Shown in pieces: positions 46,812-58,640 of a DNA stretch of 64,000 nt. The DNA is from Trema orientale. Taxonomy: Eukaryota > Streptophyta > Magnoliopsida > Rosales > Cannabaceae. Within the stretch, counting starts at the first letter, position 1. Each line of letters opens with the position of its first letter. Made by a program: the position numbers and the translations under genes. The stretch is taken from NCBI GenBank assembly GCA_002914845.1, contig JXTC01000211.1:297069-361068 (forward strand), given 5' to 3'. The notes beneath the pieces were generated by a model that was not told the origin of the DNA, ran no database searches, and was given only the letters and a program-made list of their open reading frames with translations.

Positions 46812-47008
46812 GGATAATATTAGGTATCTCAATTATTGTACTAAAATTTTTATATAACATGTGGTATGCGAGTTGTTAGCATTCAATTGGTATATTAAAA
46901 CTTACCATAAATATATTAAAAATAATCACCAATTGAATATTAATAAATCACATGTCATATATGTTGGTATTAAAAATTTAGTATAATAGTTTGTACCAAG
47001 CATTATCC
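46812..47008. mobile_element. Mutator-type MITE, copy 2, 9-bp duplication
   Basis: Flanks ATTTTTTTA (46803-46811) and ATTCTTTTA (47009-47017) match at 8 of 9. The ends GGATAATATTAGG and complemented right GGATAATGCTTGG match those of copy 1. 197 bp, non-coding. It lies about 450 bp upstream of the presumed first exon of the ARGLU1-like gene. Confidence 0.87.
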
Positions 47009-47017
47009 ATTCTTTTA

Positions 47018-48970
47018 TGGTTTATTTTATTTAACAGGCAGTTACTTGTTTTCGCGTTTTGCTTTAGGATTTAAGCCTCCCTCTATTTTTTTTAAACTAA
47101 GCTTTGAGTCATTGTAATTTGCTTCTTCTCCAATAAGATCTTGTTACTCTTTTATGGATCTACCTATTCTCTGATTCCTTCTTGTTTTGTGGCAAGATCT
47201 GGTTCTTCTCTGGTGGGATCTACCTCGGCTTTGCATTGTAAGGTCTTTCTAAATTTTTAGGGTTTTTACTCTTAGGGTTTTTACTCTTGATAGTGAAGTT
47301 GTTTTTGTGTTTGTTTTATTTTTTCCTTTTTTTTTTTTATTTGTTTCTAAGCTTTAGTATATTAAAATTTTTTCTTTGTATATATATATATATGAACTTG
47401 GTATATGTTCATATGGACCAATTTTTGAATTCAGGAAAAATATTGACCTTTTATCCATTCTATTAGATTTAGGACCTACCTTTTTACGTTTTTGTTTTCA
47501 GTTTTTTATTTAAAGATAAAAAATTGTAAATTTTTTTATAAAACACTCTTACTGCATTTATTTTTGTTTTTCAATTAAAACTTGTAAACAAAATTTCAAA
47601 AAAGGGAAAGTGAAAAATTTTCACCTCCTATATGCTTTTAAACAAATAGATAAGGTTATCGTGCTTTGGTTCTTCGAGTTCTCAAATCCTTCCTCTAGGG
47701 TTTCTCCTTTCCTCCAGCAGTCCTTGTTTCCTTTGCGGTCCTCATTATCTCTAGTGATCCGATTACCTCCAACGTCTTTCTCGCCTCCTCCAGCGGTCAT
47801 CATCTTCTCCAATAATTCATTTCGACAGAGTTTTTTATTTTTTGCTTTCGGTTTCAATCGAAATTATGGGTATAGACTTTTTTTATAGTACGAAGATATC
47901 TTAAGATGGTTACTACGTAGATATGACTAGTGGTTTTTGCTTAGATTCTTTTTTTTTCGAGGTCAAACAAAGTTATTATTGTAAAAAAGTATTGTTTACA
48001 TTAACATTATGCAGTAAAAGAATCAGAAATGATTCCTCCAAAATATAAAGTATTCTTTAATCTATAATTATCCTAGCCATACCAAATGTAAAGAGTTGAC
48101 CACGACATCAGGAAAAAAGGAAAAAGAAAAAAAAATTAAATGCACACAAGAACAGTTTACCATCGTCAATACATTTGACTCCTAAAATATGAAATTTTAG
48201 ACTAACATCCCTAACTCATACGAGATTTCCAACTCACAAAACCTTGTCGCTTAATATTTATAACATATCTGCCATGAGTATTTTTCTTAAATTGTAAGCA
48301 ATAGCACCAAATATCCGTGAACTTTATTGCTCTTTGGTATATACAATTTAATGTAGAGCAGCCTTCTGTAAAGGAAGATCTACGAGTCTTCCTCTTTCAA
48401 TCTTCTTCTTTTTTGTTTTTTTAATAAACTTTAAACTAGTAATAAAAAGTAATAAGTAGAAGGAACATTTGTAACTAATAGCAGTACCCTTTTTCACGGT
48501 GCAAAAATTAGATGATAAAAGAAAATTATACAATCAAAGTAAGAAACCCCATTCACCACTAATTAACAAATAATCAATTAATATAAAGGTAGAAAAAAAT
48601 GCTTAATTAACATAAAAATAGAACGAGTACGTTACTAAGTAACTAACGAACTACATAAAATGGATGATTGTTAATAGATACGTACTGTATTCTTATTTAG
48701 TTAGTAAGAAAAAATGTATACCATTAAAAAATAAGTCTACTATCATTAATTCTTCCTCACTCCATCATTTTATTTGTCCTCATTTTTTGTTAATTTCAAG
48801 ATGTAAATGTGAGAATATATCTCGTGCACAGATTTAACCCATATTTCCTCTACTAGCTTTAATATGTTAGAGAGATTTTGAAACTTTTTTTTATTTATTT
48901 TTGTATATAACTAGAAGAAATTTCGAAGTTCTTAGAAAAATTCAAAAGACGCAGGACAAAAAAAAAAAGG
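47018..48970. other. Intergenic, no supported gene
   Basis: AT-rich, with CT-rich leader-like stretches at 47090-47250 and 47690-47800. A 15-bp unit AGGGTTTTTACTCTT occurs twice in tandem at 47259-47288; AGGGTTT is a telo-box-like word. The 92-codon ORF at 47610 has no recognised domain. Confidence 0.5.
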
Positions 48971-49100
48971 ACAAACCGAAATATTTGTATTTGTAATTTT
49001 AGATGAAGAAGTTATTTATCATATAACAAAGTAGAACAAACCGAAATATTTGTATTTGTAATTTTAGATGAAGAAGTTATTTATCATATAACATAGTAGA
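48971..49100. repeat. 65-bp tandem duplication
   Basis: Two copies starting 'acaaaccgaaatatttgtat' at 48971 and 49036 are nearly identical. The end abuts the copia LTR boundary at 49102. Confidence 0.88.
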
Positions 49101-49101
49101 A

Positions 49102-49723
49102 TGTCGAAGAAATCATTTGTCAGAAGCGTGGGTGACAATGGTGCCGATTGAATCCTCAAACCTACTACCGATATAGGAATCGCCTTGGTGCCTCACGTTC
49201 GTTGTAGAAAGACTCCTCCTTGAATACTCGCGGTTAGTGGCGTTACAAGAATAACCACTACAGAATTCACCACTCAAGAGCACTCATGGGAAATATTTTG
49301 GCAGAGAAAGAGAGAGCATATATTTTCTCTATGCTTAGAGATGGGAGAGAGAGCGTATATTTTCTCTATGCTTATTTTTTGTGAAAATAAAAGTAAGTCC
49401 CCCAGACTCATACGTATATATTCACTCCCTCTTATTAAGGATATTTCCTAGTTGTTTTAATCAATAGAAAATATTCCTTAATGAATAGGGAGATGATTAG
49501 CATTAAATACACCCCATTACAAATTTGACGCATTCACATCTCGAAACTTATTAAGAATTATTATGTACACACTATTATCCTGATTACAATACAAGCCATT
49601 AATTGCAATATTCTGATTAATGATAGAACATTTGCAAACGATCTCCTTTCACATTAGTCCACAATATTGGGCCATGCACTAACTATGGGTGCCCAACAGG
49701 ACTTTGAGCCAAAAAGTCCAACA
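49102..49723 (-). repeat. 3' LTR of the copia element
   Basis: The minus strand starts TGTTGGACTTTTTGG at 49723, right after the polypurine tract, and ends CGACA at 49102. 622 bp. It contains a tandem duplication of 'atattttctctatgctta' (about 49320-49375). Confidence 0.78.
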
Positions 49724-49733
49724 TCTCCCACTC
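49724..49733 (-). other. Polypurine tract
   Basis: The minus strand reads GAGTGGGAGA directly before TGTTGG, the standard copia arrangement. Confidence 0.75.
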
Positions 49734-50857
49734 GCATATAGTGTGCATGATGAACATATCTCTCATCATCTTCCTACCAGTAATTCCATTTATACTTGGC
49801 TAATAAGCAGTGCGACCGTCGAGCCACATACAAAAGAATGTTCGAGAGTACTATACCAAATCTTATGAGGACTAGTATAAAATATCCCTAAGTGTCTCGT
49901 TATGCCCCAGACTTATTCAGCCACATCGGATCTAGCACCTTTAATCCCTCATATCTATATTTGAGAGCTATACAAAGACCCATCTTATTCTTATGTTCAC
50001 AATTATACTGCTATACCCAGTAGTGATATAATTTGTCGATAGTAAACATAAAACTTGGATGTATTACTAAATAATCTTCCTTTCGTCCTCGAATCAATTA
50101 GCTTTGGTCTAATTGCTTTCCCAATAATGCCCTTTTAGATCGAATCAACCATAACTATAGGAGACATATCAAAGTAGCATACATCAAGCCTCCGATTCAT
50201 AAAACAGTCAAAAGTCACATAGGGCACAATAAAGTATGAGATTAAAATAAGTATAATGATTTATAAGGACTCACACAGTGAAAAAGTAAAGATCCATTCT
50301 TTCATTTCCTTATCTTGGTCACTTAAGCACATATGATATAAAACACATGCTACGGTGGAATACTCCTTTAAAAGGAGTGTATGCCTTCTTTCTAAAACAC
50401 CGTACAGATCTTAGTCCAGTCGTCTTCAAGTGCCTAACTCAAATTTTCTATATACTCACTTAATCTAGCCCCATATTGAGTTTCGCATCTGGCTATCTAA
50501 TGGGTCACGTATGGATAGTGGGAATAACAATTTATCTATAGTCGATCTTCCAATATCTCATCTCGGCTCTTTCCAAGGAGACACTTAGTTCACAATCTTT
50601 GCGCTATAAGCGAAGTGTCTTATCTTTACTCATTGACTAGCGCCAAAAGAGATTTCTCGTATAAGAGAGACAATCACTACCCATTGCATTACTTTAAACT
50701 GGTCATAGTTTACATATGTGTGTGCTAAAAATTCAGATATCATGTCATAACAAAAATGAACAAAAAAATATTTATTCCATAAAAGACATCCCAAATAATA
50801 AATATCTGACATTAGTCAACTGAAAAATATATATATATATATACAAAAGAAATAAAG
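49734..50857 (-). other. Non-coding region between RNase H and the 3' LTR
   Basis: No coding sequence; an AT repeat lies at 50828-50842. Its length (1.1 kb) is larger than in minimal copia elements. Confidence 0.55.
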
Positions 50858-53800
50858 TCACAATCTACGCAGTCCCAAACTCCTAACATGGGTCTGGTAA
50901 GCCTCTCGAGCAATAGGCTTAGTCATTAGATCAGCAACCATACGACTCGTAGAAATGTGCTTCAGGACCACCTCCTTCTGCGCAACCATATCACGAATGA
51001 AATGATATCGAATGTCGATGTGTTTGATTTTTTCGTGGTATTTTGGGTTCTTTGCATAAGCCAACGCAGCTATACCGTCACAATATATAATAACAGGCTC
51101 TAAAGCGTGTGTGCTAACTCCAAGTTAGGCAAGGAACCTCTTTAACCAATCACCTTCTTGTACAGTAGCTGAGCAAGCAATATACTCTAATTCCGTAGTG
51201 GATAATGCTATACAGGACTGCTTCTTGCCGCTTTAAGATATGGCGCCATTACTGAGCAAGAAAGCATAACCAGAAGTTGATTTGCGCTCATCGAGGTCAC
51301 TACCCCAATCAGCATCACTGTAGTCGACTAAGTGCAAATCCGATGCCTGATAGCAAAGCGTGTAATCAACTGTCCCTTTGAAGTATCAAAGTATTCTCTT
51401 CACTGCTTTCCAATGAGGAAGGCTGGGATTCGACTTGAACCGGCTGACTAACCTAACGACATAGCAAATATCGGTCGAGTACACATCATAGCGTACATCA
51501 AACTTCCAATAGCACTGGCATAGGAAACTTAAGCTATGTAGTCTTTTTCTTCTTGAGTCTTTGGACACATGTCAAGACTTAAGGCATCGTTTTTTGTAAT
51601 AGCAGTGTCAATGGGTTTATAGTTTTGCATCTGAAACCGTTCGAGTATTTTCCTAATGTAAGTCTCTTGAGACAAACCAAAGAATTTTCTCGAGCGGTCT
51701 CCAAGGATCGTTAACTCTGAGCACATAACTCGCTTCACCCATATCCTTCATCTCAAAGTTTAAGGATAACCACGCCTTGGTGGTGACTATTATCTCCTTG
51801 TCATTTCTAGCTAAAAGTATGCCGTCTACATATAATGAAAGGATAAAAAAACTTTCCTTGGACCGTTTGACATATACACAGTAGTCTTCCTCAATCATCG
51901 TGAACCCACTAGAAATAATGGCTCAATGAAATCTAAAGTACCACCGTCTAGATGATTGCTTTAAGCTATAAATGGAACGACGGAGCTTGCGAACTTTGTA
52001 CTCTTGTCCTTTTGTCTCAAAACCCTCAGGTAGATCCATGTAGATCTCTTCATCTAGTTCTCTATTCAAAAATGCAGTTTTAATGTCTATTTGGTAAAGT
52101 TCCAAGTCCAAATGAGCGACAATAGCTAGAATTAGGTGAATTGAGACAAATCTCACTACCAGTGAGAAGGTCTCCTCATAGTCAATACCTTCCTTCTGGG
52201 TGTAGTCTTTCGCTACAAGTCGTGCCTTGTACCTTTCTATGGATCCGTCTGCCTGGCGTTTAACTTTTAGAACCCATTTGTTCCTAATAGTCTTTCACCC
52301 AGGTAGAAGATTCACCAAGTCCCAGACTTGGTTTTTCTTCATAGACTCCATCATCATTGCAGCTTTCTTTTTGTCAAAAGCAGGAGATGAGAGAGCCTCT
52401 CGATAATTCTAGGACTCATCTTTATCCTGCGAAGCACACATGAATGCTTCCCCCTCAATCTCAAAACAACGATGAGGGACGCTTCCACGTTAGCTCTTAC
52501 CTAGTTGTGGATTTGAGAACCAACATCTAGTGGTATACTGCCACTAACAGGTACACTTCTACTAGGAATAGAGTCGTTCTCGATTCCTGAAGTTAAATTT
52601 AGAGTGCCTTCATTTGGTTCTTCAATTTCATATAGCTCTAGGTTTCTATCTATATCTCCTCTTCTTAGAAATTCTTCCTCGAGAAAAACTATATCTCGTG
52701 ACTCAATTTCAGTTACACTTCTATCGGGTTGTTCACCAAGCATCATATATCCCTTTGATTCATCAGAGTATCTAATGAATATGTACTTGTGCGCCCTCGG
52801 GCCTAGCTTCCTATGCCTATGAGAAGTAATGTGAACATACTCCGCTGAATCCCATGAGTGTAAATGGTCCAATTCAGGCTTTCACCCTGTCCATCACTCA
52901 TAAGGGGTTGATGGAACTGATTTTGAGGGTACTCGATTAAGGATATAGGTCGTAATCAATAAAGCATCTCCCTAGAAAGATATTGGGAGTTTAGCCTGCA
53001 CCATTATTGATCTAACCATTTCTAACAACGTATGATTCCTTCTCTCCGCTACACCATTCTGCTGCGGAGTGCCGAGAATTGTTGGCTATCAAAGGATGCC
53101 TTTTTCATCACATAATTCCTTGAATTGCTCAAATAGATACTCACGGCCACGGTCCGTTCTGAAAGTCTTGATGTTCTTCCCTGTTTGATTCTCAACCAAG
53201 TTTATAAATCGTCTAAAGCATTCCAATGCTTCTGACTTATGGGAGATCAAATAGATATGACTGTATTGCGTAAAGTCATCTATGAAGGTGATGAAATAGG
53301 TGGCACCGTGTCTTGCCCTCACGTTCATTGGCCCACAGATGTCAGAATGTACTAGCTGCAAAGGAATCATTGCCCCATATGGCTTTTCTAAAAGGTTTCC
53401 TTATTGACTTTCCTGCCAAACAATGTTCGCAAGTGGGAAGCTAATTTTAGCGAGTTGTCCCGAGAGACCATCTCTAGCTAATCTATTCATTCTATCTTGC
53501 CCTATATGGCCTAGTCTAGTATGTCATACAACAGAATCAACATCATTTGTAGTAGTCATATAAGAAATGACATTGTTATTATTATATGAATAAATAATAT
53601 CCAACATAATAAAACCATCTATGAAAAAATCACAACCATAAAAATCTGTTCCTAAATAAATATCACAACCGGTACTACGAAAATTAAAAGTAAAACCCAA
53701 CTTAAGCAAACACACAATGGATAAAAAGTTTTGTTGAACTTCCGGAACATAAAGAACGTCATGGAGCAATAAAGTGCGACCCCTATGCAATCCAGCTTTT

Positions 53801-53868
53801 AAGTGCCAATGCCTAACATATGCACGCTGGCTCCATTCCCCATATTTAGTTGATTTATTAATAAAAGA
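50858..53868 (-). pseudogene. Copia pol: gag-pre-integrase, integrase, RT, RNase H
   Basis: Gag-pre-integrase: LLLHDVLYVPEVQQNFLSI, then HTRLGHIGQDRM. Integrase: LVHSDICGPMNVRARHGATY (first Asp), FRTDRGREYLFEQF (second Asp) and, past a stop, GTPQQNGVAERRN (Glu). RT: YQIDIKTAFLNRELDEEIYM and LYVDGILLARND; the YVDD box reads YVDG, so a catalytic aspartate is lost. A frameshift follows near 51720. RNase H end: HISTSRMVADLMTKP. More than ten stops occur. The protein would have copied and integrated the element; it is now dead. Confidence 0.88.
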
Positions 53869-53869
53869 T

Positions 53870-54864
53870 TGTAGTAGCCCTAATTAACTAAATAAAACTT
53901 ATTAAATAATAATAAAATTTCTGAAAAATATTTATAATTAGATTATTTATCTTTTCATTTAAAAAAGAAAAATAAAATATAAGAACGAGAAGTAAAAATC
54001 GGTAATTATAAAAAAAGAAAGAAAAAAAGAAATATGAGAGGTAGAAAAAAAATTGTCCTTTTTGCAATAAACCAAAAAAAGTTGTTATAAAATATATTAA
54101 TGTATAAACGTTTTTAATATGTTAAATAAAGGTGTCTGCATCTTTTAGTTTACTCATAGTTTAAATTTGCCCCCAAAAAAAAACAGAAGTTGAGAGTACT
54201 AATTTACAGAAATCGTGAATATTAGAATATTAATTTACAGAATTCAAAAGTGAGGGTAATAATTTACAAAAATCGTAAATGTGAGGATATTAATTTGCTG
54301 AATTTCAAAAGTGAGGTTATTAATTTGCGAAAATTCAAAAGTCAAGATATTTTTTGCCAAAAAAAAATTTAAGAGTATTTTTATATAATTAATCCTTTAC
54401 TAATATATGAAACACTTGCTTTCAGTTATTATATCTTTGAATCCATTCTTCATGACTATCACACAAAACAAAATTGATGATGTACACTAAGATGACTCAA
54501 AGGAAACTTTGAAAGTTTGGACCAAATCAAACAAGTTATGTTAGTTAGGAAAGTGTTTTAAAGCAGACACTTCATAAATATTTATCTTGCAAATAATGTA
54601 ACATAAATTCATAATTTATTTTAATTAAGATGTTAGAGGGCAGGATATTGGCAATATTACCTTATGAAATATATATCAACTTATGAAATTATGGTAACTT
54701 GGATAATCAAATCTTAACTAAGTATTTCATAATTTGATTATTAAACTGAGATCTTAATTAAAAATCAATTTTTGGGTCAGAATTATCTATTAGATTAATT
54801 TTTTATAAACAAGAGACAACTGGAGTCACAAAATGTAATTTCTATAATGCCCTCATTTTTTATA
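53870..54864 (+). mobile_element. LTR-like block starting TGTAGTAGCCC
   Basis: It begins with a gypsy-style LTR start exactly where the copia pol stops. No matching LTR end is found. It includes a degenerate tandem repeat at 54190-54350 with 'gaggatattaatttgc' words. No gene is seen. Confidence 0.35.
54190..54350 (+). repeat. Degenerate tandem repeat, about 35-40 bp unit
   Basis: Four or five copies share 'gtgaggatattaatttacag' followed by 'aaatc' or 'aattcaaaa' words. Confidence 0.65.
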
Positions 54865-55227
54865 GGGTGAACTGCAAAAAAACACCTTGAAATTTGAGTG
54901 TTCTACAATTTAAGTCCTAAAGTTTAGACTCTGCAAAATAATATCCTGAGATTAAGAATTTCTGAAAATTAATACCATGAACTGACTTTTTGACCAATTT
55001 TAGTAACGAAAAATAATAATATCATCCACTAAATTGGATTAATCCTTATTATTCTCTTTAATTTTAAGGATATTATTATCTTTTATCAGTCAAAGTTATT
55101 CCAAAAGTCAACTCAGGGTATTAGTTTTCAAAAATTCTTAATCTCATGATATTTTTTTGCAAAGTCCAAACTTCAGGGTTTAAATTACAGAATACCTAAA
55201 CTTCAGGATATTTTTTATAATTTACCC
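54865..55227. mobile_element. Foldback Mutator-like MITE, 363 bp
   Basis: Nearly the entire element is an inverted repeat with arms of about 170 bp: GGGTGAACTGCAAAAAAACA on the left against GGGTAAATTATAAAAAATAT on the complemented right, continuing through 'gagattaagaattt' on both arms. Flanks TTTTTTATA and TTTTTCTATA are an imperfect 9-10 bp duplication. No ORF. Confidence 0.82.
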
Positions 55228-55289
55228 TTTTTCTATACTATAATAGAAGTCTATTAACTTTTCAGTAATGAGGCATTACATTCTAAAAG

Positions 55290-55984
55290 TATTTTAGTAA
55301 TTATTTCTATAAAAATAAGGACTAGTTTGAACAGTGGACAATCTTTCTTAAAATGACCTTCCTCACCATACTTATGAGAACCTACACTTTCTAGGATGGT
55401 TTTTACAACATTTTTCGCATCGCAACTACTGTTGCCTTTTTTGTTGTGGACTCTATTGTTCATCCTTAAACCTTTTTTTTTTTTTGTTCTAACCCACCAT
55501 GGAAGTTTTTGCCTCTTATCATTTATTACCATATGGCATCCTGTATTGAACTACAAATCTTTATAGGGAAAACTTGCAGAAGTGCTAGCTTTCAATATCT
55601 TGCCTTCTCTATGTTCAGCTTGCAAAGCTTACTTTATAGCTCGTGCATAAGAAATTGGCTCTTTAAGTCCCATGTCAATATCCGTAGCAGGCTTTGACTA
55701 AGTCCCCCTATAAAGCAAATAATCCTAATAGTATCATTTGCAACTATGTGTGGGGTGAACTTTGCTAACTAATTAAATTTTCTGACATATTCCGCCATAG
55801 AGAGATTACCTTATTGTAATTTACTGAACTCATTCACCTTTGTGGCTAACACAATAATATTATAAAGCTTTTCGTTGAAAACCATTTGTAATTATGTCCG
55901 TATCTTTTGAGTTATGTCTTAAGTCTATTTAATCACATCCCACCATACCGTACATCTATCTTTGACATATAGATAGTTATAATT
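55290..55984 (-). pseudogene. Gypsy gag, C-terminal part with zinc knuckle
   Basis: Translation on the minus strand contains WWDVIK, FNEKLYNIIVLATKVNEFSK then LSMAEYVRKFNLAKFTP-like sequence (with stops), and GSHKYGEEGHFKKDCPL. The last is a CCHC knuckle (CxxCGxxGHFxxxCP) with the leading cysteines lost. This matches chromovirus Gag (KYYNAAV...FxxLxQGxxSVxEYxxKFxxLAKFAP). Confidence 0.78.
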
Positions 55985-55986
55985 TA

Positions 55987-57547
55987 TGAAAAATGTGACA
56001 AAATCAAAGATGAACAGAAACTTAGAAAATGAAAATTTCTCTAAATTAGGTTTTTTTATGAAAACTTTCATAAATCTTTGTTATAATCTAAATACATACA
56101 AAAGATCGTACCTCAATCAGTGAGTCTTCATTCCTATGTACCAAGTTTGTAACTATAGAGGTGCGTGAGTACCACGATCTTGATCAACTTCTAAGTGAAA
56201 ATCTAAGAACTCTAATAACCTCCAATGGTGGCTCCAAGAATTTCTCTCTCTCACTTTTCTCTCAATTTTGTGTGCAGCAGCCCAACTATTAATATTTCAG
56301 TAAAAAAACTGAAAATTACAAACACAAGGAGTGGAGGAAAAGGCTCCTCCCTAGGGTAGGAATTCCATCAGCCCAGGGAATGGGCTGGCCGAATTTCTAC
56401 TCTATAAGGGCAATGAGATGAGCTTTAAAGGCCTATCTCTCTGTCCAGCGTTTTCTCCTATTTGTGCCTAATTGCCCAGAAAACTTTGAGTCCAATTGTG
56501 TTGTTCTCATGTAGTCCAAGTTTTTTAAGTATGTTGGAGACCCAAATATATCTATTTAATTCAAGCTCTAGTAGACAAAGATCTAGTTCTAATTAACTCT
56601 TAGTATAAGTGCGCCTGTACTACTAGTTATGGACTTATTCTACTAAATGTCCAAATTGCACTCTTGAATTAAATAAATATAACAAGATACTTTATAATTA
56701 GAATTATGTCCATTAGATAATTAACATTTGCATGTGTATCCCTACATGAATACCGATAATTGGAATTAGATAAAATTATCATTTTATCCCTCTAATTATA
56801 TCTTTCAATTCCTTGATACAACACTATATATAATGGATGACCAGACTTATAGAGAGTATACAATTAATAAAATAACTAATTTTGTTAATTAATTAACTAA
56901 GATTTTAATCATCCAAGCTCCTATAGCTCCTTAAGGCGGTATTTTCTTCTTAATATAGTAGAGCTATAGATTTTATATCGATAAGTATATGTTCCCAATG
57001 CCCATAATAATACATTACTAAAATGTCCGGATCTAGATTGTTAATTGATTGATTCATACCTTTTAACATATCAAATAATACAAGTTATGAACACAGATTC
57101 ATCATTTATTTCAGGATTAAGAAAGATATACGTTAATTATCAAGTTTATGAGAATATGTCCTTGCCAACCACACTTATTATAAGAACATATTTCATATAG
57201 TCCTTGTTCAATATTTACACACTAAGACTTTTTGCATATAGTCATACCAATATAGATAAGACACACTATAAATGCACAAAGTCTTGCCACATAATTTAAT
57301 AGAAGTGTCTAGCTTCTCTTATTAGTTGTGAACAATCTTATTTGATTTAATGAGAGAAAATAAGTCCTAACTTTAATAAACAACTTTAATAAAATATTTA
57401 TCTAATGAATAAATTATAGAACTTTTTGACATTTACTATTGTACCAATAGTCTAAATATTATCACAAATACTTTGCATAAAACATAACTTTATTAAATAT
57501 AAAATATATTCAATAAATATCCACAAATAATAAATACTTTTTGGGCA
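55987..57547 (-). mobile_element. Solo LTR, copia-type, inserted in the gypsy gag
   Basis: The minus strand starts TGCCCAAAAAGTATTT at 57547; the end is near 55987. Its 3' part matches about 31340-31720 in inverse orientation. Gag coding sequence lies on both sides (LDVEEWKSSLEKMF to the right, YVKDRCTVWWDVIK to the left). The 5-mers at the edges (ATTTA, TAATC) do not match, so the edges may be off by a few bases. Confidence 0.7.
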
Positions 57548-57548
57548 T

Positions 57549-57800
57549 AATCTTAATAAGTACGAGATACTTTCTCCCACTCATTAAGCTACATAAACAT
57601 TTTTTCCAAAGAACTCTTCCACTCCTCTACATCAAGCAGATCTGTAGTACACTCAAATACTAGTGAATGTTTTCTCCTAAATTGCTCATATAGGTGCTCT
57701 AGAAGGTGTAATGTTGTGGAGCCCGTAGTTAAAGGTGGAGCATGTGTGGTAGGAAGAAACTTTCTCCTTGCTATTATAGTAACTTCTCAATCTATTATGC
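57549..57800 (-). pseudogene. Gypsy gag, N-terminal part
   Basis: The minus strand reads LLEHLYEQFRRKHSLVFECT, then TDLLDVEEWKSSLEKMF and LNEWEKVS. This matches the Gag core opening FxGTTDPxxAExWLxxxExIF. It continues at 55984 after the solo LTR. Confidence 0.72.
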
Positions 57801-58061
57801 CTAAATATGAACTATCTTATGGAGTTCTATTAATTTTAGTGTATATTTTATTAGGGGTAGAGATCTCAGTTGTCCTAAATATCTAACCTCAAGTGGCAAT
57901 CATTTCTATGCTCCTAATCCTGAAAAAGGTTAACCACTGATAAACATGAAGCATGCCATAAAATATAAATTAATTCACATAAAATGAGAATAAAATGTTT
58001 CCATGTGAGCTTAGCTTTTTTCTTCTTTTATGTGCACATAACCAAAACATTTTAAACCTCT

Positions 58062-58073
58062 GCTTTGATACCA
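58062..58073 (-). other. Primer-binding site of the minus-strand gypsy element
   Basis: The minus strand reads TGGTATCAAAGC, one base from the initiator-Met complement TGGTATCAGAGC, three bases inside the LTR end (TATTACA). Confidence 0.75.
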
Positions 58074-58076
58074 ATT

Positions 58077-58560
58077 TGTAATACTCTCATTTTCAATATA
58101 CTACTAGTAGAAAGTTTATTAACTTTTTATTAATGAAGTATAGCGTTAAGTTCGGGCTCTAACTCATAAACTCATCTATTTATCTCTATCATTACGTGCA
58201 ACACAAGACTATTGGGAGTAACAACTGATTAAGTAAAATATTGTATGAGATGTTGCTCAATGACGTGCTAAACGCATGATCATCCTTTCTAAAACATTTT
58301 GCTATAAACTGTGTTCTTTGGGCCCATTTATCTTATGCATATTATCCAATTTAGCACTACACCTATAAGGCTTCCTCAATTGATAATATCTTATGGGCTC
58401 TCATCTGGTCAGCCATCAACACAGTAGGGTTCATTACTAATCTTACAATCAATGTTATTCATCATCAAAATGAATTATTTTGTTATATTTAGTTATTGTA
58501 TTTGTTATTAGAAAGAATAATAAAATGACAACATTTCTGATAAAAATGATTAGCCTATTT
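58077..58560 (-). repeat. 5' LTR of the minus-strand gypsy element
   Basis: The plus strand begins TGTAATACTCTCATT, i.e. the LTR 3' end on the minus strand. The outer boundary is not recognised; 58560 is an estimate. Confidence 0.5.
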
Positions 58561-58640
58561 TCACTATAGAATTAATAGTTCGAAACTTATTATTTTCTTT
58601 AAAGGTTTGAAACTTCTAATAAGTTTATATACCTTGTTTA

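Larger units (their letters stand above)
49102..53869 (-). mobile_element. Degraded Ty1/copia element, right LTR missing
   Basis: On the minus strand the order is gag-pre-integrase, integrase, reverse transcriptase, RNase H, about 1.1 kb of non-coding sequence, polypurine tract, 3' LTR. This is the copia order (integrase before RT). The 5' LTR, gag and protease are absent because another sequence (TGTAGTAGCCC) begins at 53870. Stops and a catalytic change make it inactive. Confidence 0.85.
55228..58560 (-). mobile_element. Minus-strand gypsy element: gag, PBS and LTR, with nested solo LTR
   Basis: Gag pieces at 55290-55984 and 57549-57800 belong together across a solo LTR. A primer-binding site lies at 58062-58073 and an LTR starts at 58077. 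The words at 55230-55280 resemble the LTR at 58095-58150 and may be the remains of the 3' LTR; if so pol is deleted. Confidence 0.65.

Noticed and set aside
47610-47888. 92-codon plus ORF
   Set aside because: CT-rich leader-like composition and no recognised domain; could be untranslated sequence of a lost gene.
57565-57580. 'ctcccactc' read as a copia polypurine tract next to an LTR
   Set aside because: On the minus strand it encodes NEWEKVS in the gag frame, so it is gag coding sequence.
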